DNA of 64,000 nt from Patiria miniata (Eukaryota > Echinodermata > Asteroidea > Valvatida > Asterinidae). Made by a program: the position numbers and the translations under genes. Of this stretch, positions 59,806 to 64,000 are shown piece after piece (within the stretch, counting starts at the first letter, position 1; each line of letters begins with the position of its first letter). A model generated the notes under the pieces. It searched no databases and had not been told where the DNA came from. It saw nothing but the letters and a program-made list of their open reading frames with translations. The stretch lies in NCBI RefSeq assembly GCF_015706575.1, contig NW_024037074.1:22247334-22311333 (forward strand). Reading direction: 5' to 3'.

Positions 59806-60130
59806 TAGTCTGGCTCCTTGACCTGACGTATCCCTGACGCCTCTTTATAGTTCAAATTTCAGGTAGCCGTCACATTTAAAAAGAATGATGTCGGAAATCC
59901 ATGCGAAAAAGCCAAAGTAGGCTTGAATTTATACTACTAGGCCGTACGTGTATACTTAATACAATACTTCACATCCAAAAATACCCAAGCTTTAGCAAGC
60001 ATATCCGAGTGTCAATGAAAACAAGTTCGGGAAAAGTTTGGAAGATTCCTTCCCGTTTGGTCAAGTAATAATGGCGCACATGACCTAAAATTCATCAGAA
60101 ATGAGATCTTTTCATTTGGGAGCCAGACTA
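59806..60130 (-). mobile_element. Miniature transposon, family C copy 3
   Basis: The ends TAGTCTGGCTCC (59806-59817) and GGGAGCCAGACTA (60118-60130) are exact inverted repeats of 12 bases. On the minus strand the order CATTTCTGATGAATTTTAGG, TCATGTGCG, TTGACCAAACGGGAAGGA follows copy 1 at 41249. At 325 bases it is about half the length of the other two copies. Confidence 0.65.
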
Positions 60131-62518
60131 CGTGGTAAACCCCCTTGGAGGGAGAAGCCAGTGGGTATACCAACCACTGTTGACGCGGTGTTTGCGTGTC
60201 CAAAACGTAACACAAGTCCACATGAAGGGATTTAAGATAAGTTTGAAATAAGAGTGTGAATATAACATTGATATATAATAGGACTTATTTTAGCACTTTT
60301 TCCCACTACACTACACAGATTGAGCCATCCAACAACGGCAAACTGATCAGTTGTGAATCTCTAGCTCTGCATCGGGGGGAAAAATCTCAAATTTTCTAAA
60401 ATCTGGATTCATTGATCCAGGTCTTCAGTCATTTTATGCGTTCACTGCAGCACCTCATCTTCCCCCACACATGAAAAACATTCAACGCCCCAGATACCTC
60501 CTTCAAAGAAATTCTCAGATCTGCCATTGTTCAAGGCCACCAAAGGTACCACAAAGGGAAATAAGAGAAACGCCACTTTGATTTTTTTTTTTTTTTTTTA
60601 GAAATCGTCATTTACAAACTAACGGAACTCGACCGAATGACATTGTGTTAGCTTGGATCGTGTGTTCGGTCAAAGTACATGCAGCCCATGATTTCTATTA
60701 AAAACTGACGCAAACTATGGCGACAATCTGCCGTGCCGGCACAAATTTAAAGAGAACATTTGCTTAGCGAATTTAATTTAGCAAAATCTAAATTTGATTT
60801 TGCCGTTCATGAACGAACAGAAGCCAGCCCTGTGACGAGACATGGGGCTGATGGGAACTGAACGCGCACATACACGTCAAAACAAAACAGCGACCTGCCC
60901 AGACTCCCGCACTGATGAAATTCGTCTGATTTAATAAAAGTAGAAAAGCACATGAACCCGGGCGGACTTTTAGACAAATTTACTCTTGATAATTTTTGTT
61001 AATTTGATTGTCTGGTTGATCATTAAGCGGCAGGGTTCTCTGCCCCGCGTTAGCACTGCCGACCATGCGATTATTAGCAAATTCGGGACACGCGTCCTGA
61101 AGACAATCGCATCGGAGTGTTAAAAGGTAAACTGAAACGAGAAGGATTGGAAAAGGCACGGAAAGTGCGGATCAGAACGGACTGAGTGCAGGGAAGAAAA
61201 GTGATAGAACCATCAGCGTTGATTCGATTTGTGAGTTGATGATTAAAAAGGAGCTGTCAGCAAGGGCCAAGCAGGACACGTGTACTTTGTGATACTTGAA
61301 GTGGTTCCTACATCAATTACAGGTGGTAAATAACAGAAACTCTTCTGACTCATCCAAAACAGCGTTGGTTTCAAAGAATTCCATATCAGGCAGTCTTGTA
61401 TTTAAGGTGTCAAAACAGTGACCACTCTGACGCACATTGACCACTCTAGAAGGGAAATGGCTGTGTGGCGTGAAGCTGCATGTCTATTTGGTCGTGCATA
61501 TAGATGTTGTTCATCTTTGTATCTGCATGATTTCAAGCTGTTGGCCTACATTGTATTATTTGAGCCATCCTTTTTACTTAACACATCCTTTATTTTTATT
61601 TATACGTATTTTGTCTTGTCTTTCCGTTTGTTTAGTATCCGTCATGAATAAAGAGTTTAAACTTGGGACTTCGAGGGCAAAAAAATGATATAACTCAGAC
61701 CAATAGTGTCAATCAAAATTTAGAATTTGCGCTTCCGTTACCTTTAATTACTGTCTCCTGTGGAAATGAAATCAAAGCCTGAAAGACCGTCACTTGATTA
61801 AAAACATTAAAGTTTTGCTTTATGGTGCAGCACAAAACCCAGTATGTCTATAAAACATCACTTTTGAAACATAACTTTTACTTAAATTTGAAGGTTTTTT
61901 GCTGCAGTCGAAGTTGAAACGTTAAGTGCGCACAATTCGGCCATCGAGGATGCAAATACGTCTCCTTGACTGGCCCGCGTAAAGCGAAAACAACACACGG
62001 CATGAGGACTCGACCCAGCGGGGGAAAAGGCTGCAGGAAGAGGAAAAAGGAGGTTGGAGTGTTTGGTTTTTACCTGGCCGAGAAGGAGGCAAGGCATCTC
62101 AAAAAGTCCCCCAGCCCATCGCTCATCAGTGGCCGTCTCCTAGTGATGTATGGCATGGGTTCTTCATCTGACAGGGCAAACGACGCGGCGCGTCGTAGGC
62201 GTGTGCTGGCCATTCATCACTGCCTGTGGACGGGCTAGGCCGGGAGACTTGATGGAGCCTGCCCGTCTCTTCTCCATCTGTGTATGGATGCGGTGATCCT
62301 CGACCTAACCCCCCTCCTCTACCTCGCTTGCTGGCTCTATTCCCTCTCATTGGCACTCGCCTCTGTCTCCATACCTAAGACGGTTCTCAAGTTGTATGCC
62401 CGACTATAGACATTCAAACCACAATCTGGCCATCGGATAAAAGTAAAAAAGGTGACAGTTTCAATTCTTGATCTGCGGCAGATGACAATGCATATAGACT
62501 ATAACTCTGCGAACAAAC
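60131..62518. other. Intergenic DNA without recognised gene
   Basis: Mostly AT-rich, with a T18-type tract near 60580-60599 and a GC-richer block at 61950-62350. That block is open for 90 codons on the plus strand (61966) and 76 on the minus (62126); neither resembles a known protein. Confidence 0.5.
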
Positions 62519-62695
62519 TTTTGAGGTGGAACCATTGATCTCCACATAGTGGAGCTAATTGGTGGAACCAAGTTCACATGCCGCACACGTTCTTAAAGAC
62601 AATTAAGGCGTGCGCGCATTTTGGTAACCCTATTGGCCTAAGGGGCCTTGAGTGCGTGCGTACTACCTGAGCGCGAGCCCGGTTCCACCTCAAAA
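62519..62695. mobile_element. Miniature inverted-repeat element with 15-bp ends
   Basis: TTTTGAGGTGGAACC (62519-62533) and GGTTCCACCTCAAAA (62681-62695) are exact inverted repeats bounding 177 bases with no open frame. GGTGGAACC is repeated inside near 62561. The superfamily is not assignable from the ends. Confidence 0.65.
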
Positions 62696-64000
62696 AATGG
62701 CCTCTTATTTATCTGTAGCATTCAGCGTGATAATTAATTAATGGGAAAATATGCTTAATCAGTAAACCTGAAATAAAACAGTCGATAGGTTGAAATTAAA
62801 ATATGCGAATTGGCTTGTTAAAAGGAACATCGTCGATACATATCTACATAAAATGGTGAACATTATTCTTGCAGTCAAGCAATCGTAAATCCCAAATCGG
62901 AAGCACGGGATGGGTCAATGGAGTTGAAAATAGTGCACGTGATCCTCCTCCCCCAATAGTGCACGTGACACCCCCATCCTCCCATCCTTCGCCTTGACAT
63001 ATAGGCCTAAAGTTTGTTTTCAATCATCTCCCTAAATCACTTATACCTATATAACAAGATAACCATTTTTCTTTATATACCATCATAACTGTATCGTATC
63101 CTTGATTCATATTGAGTCGTTCGTCCCATTCATTGTTTGGATAGCCGACAGAGGGGGCTATTTATTTGTACAGCGCTCACTGTGGATACGCACTTTTAGC
63201 CAATCAGGAGTACGCGCGTATCACGCGCGCGATCGATCGATATCAACGCGACGTGTGCACGTAGCTGGATTGTGCATGTAAACAGATGGAAATTCGAGAC
63301 AAAACCATGTTCTTTTACACAAATCTGAACGATCCATATATTCCTAGACAATGTACTTGTAAAATAGGACCTACACAGCCTTCTTGGAAAGCCGGCGAAC
63401 AAATTGACAACACGGAAAGTGCATTAATTTCCAATAAATGTGAGTGTTTGTCGACCGTTTCATTGTTTCCAGTGACCGTTACCATGCATCAGTTGTGCGT
63501 ATGTCGTCATATGATTATTCCAATATACTTCAGGGAGGATAGTATTACCTGAAGCGCGCAAACTTAGGCCTAGCCTAAAGGCCTGATAACAAAAAACAGG
63601 CCCTAGGCCTATGAACAACTTTGAAAATGTTACACATCGTGGAGCATGCAAGATTATCTAAATTTAACTTTATGTAGAAATAGTTGGCAGTATTATTTTC
63701 TAAAAATAAAACCTTGAAAGAAATGAAACAGTCCAGTTGACCAAATATGGTAACGGAATTCCCCGTGGCGTACCGCTACCAAAGTTGAAACGCTGAACTT
63801 CTGAAGTTCTTTTGAAAGTAAAAAGTACTAACACAAAATTTTCATACTGAACTTTTATTAAAATATAATTTGGATATTTATGAACTATTCTTTCATATTC
63901 CGAGTGAGCAAATTGCATAACAAGGTTCAATGGGACACGGCACGTCGCGAAAGAGCAGTGTTGTGATTCGCTTGAACGAAGACCCATAGAGAATGCGCGT
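62696..64000. other. Intergenic DNA, right edge
   Basis: AT-rich with a CpG-rich patch at 63200-63260 (CGCGCG and ATCGATCGAT words) and two copies of AATAGTGCACGTGA near 62927-62970. An 88-codon plus frame at 63286 has no family resemblance. Confidence 0.5.

Noticed and set aside
1..64000. miR-10-type microRNA, often found within Hox clusters
   Set aside because: I searched by eye for the CCCTGTAGATCCG seed region on both strands and found none; its usual place is near Hox4, not Hox1.

Overview
This is a single-gene window from an animal genome. The one gene I can identify is an anterior Hox gene of paralogy group 1 (Hox1/labial class), on the + strand. It has two coding exons, at 14535-15144 and 27589-28103, separated by a 12,444-base intron. 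The spliced frame gives 374 residues, with a YNWM hexapeptide at the end of exon 1 and a complete 60-residue homeodomain in exon 2. The Hox1 class, the AT-rich flanks with GC-rich islands, and the many DNA-transposon relics fit an invertebrate deuterostome, most plausibly an echinoderm or hemichordate. That placement is inference; nothing here fixes the species.

Layout: 1-14.3 kb is non-coding 5' flank with two miniature transposons of one family (ends TACAGGGYGAG; 5439-6123 and 12414-12807), a GC-rich island near 1.2-1.6 kb and simple repeats. About 14.3-14.53 kb is the promoter/leader region. The intron (15.1-27.6 kb) holds a CpG-rich candidate regulatory island (18.0-18.56 kb) and two inverted copies of a second miniature transposon family (ends TACAGGGTGGTG; 24968-25459 and 26148-26612). 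From 28.1 kb to the right edge, about 36 kb, no further gene is recognisable. Hox genes of a cluster are normally transcribed in one direction with Hox1 last, so Hox2 would be expected left of this window and the right side would be the anterior edge of the cluster.

The right flank is unusually rich in inverted-repeat structures: a near-perfect 51-bp-arm hairpin with G17/C18 tracts (46168-46280), foldback elements at 46480-46646, 51887-52073, 59574-59744 and 62519-62695, and a family with ends TAGTCTGGYT present three times (41249-41925, 44896-45588, 59806-60130). It also has decayed hAT-like ends, two tRNA-derived SINE heads, a quasi-palindromic 21-bp array (30435-30578) and a 33-bp array (34381-34626) that is open in several frames on both strands. 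A perfect DR1 nuclear-receptor element lies 4.6 kb 3' of the gene (32705-32717).

Apart from Hox1, no open frame resembles a protein family I recognise. Transposon calls rest on paired termini and internal copy-to-copy similarity that I read by eye; percent identities were not computed.
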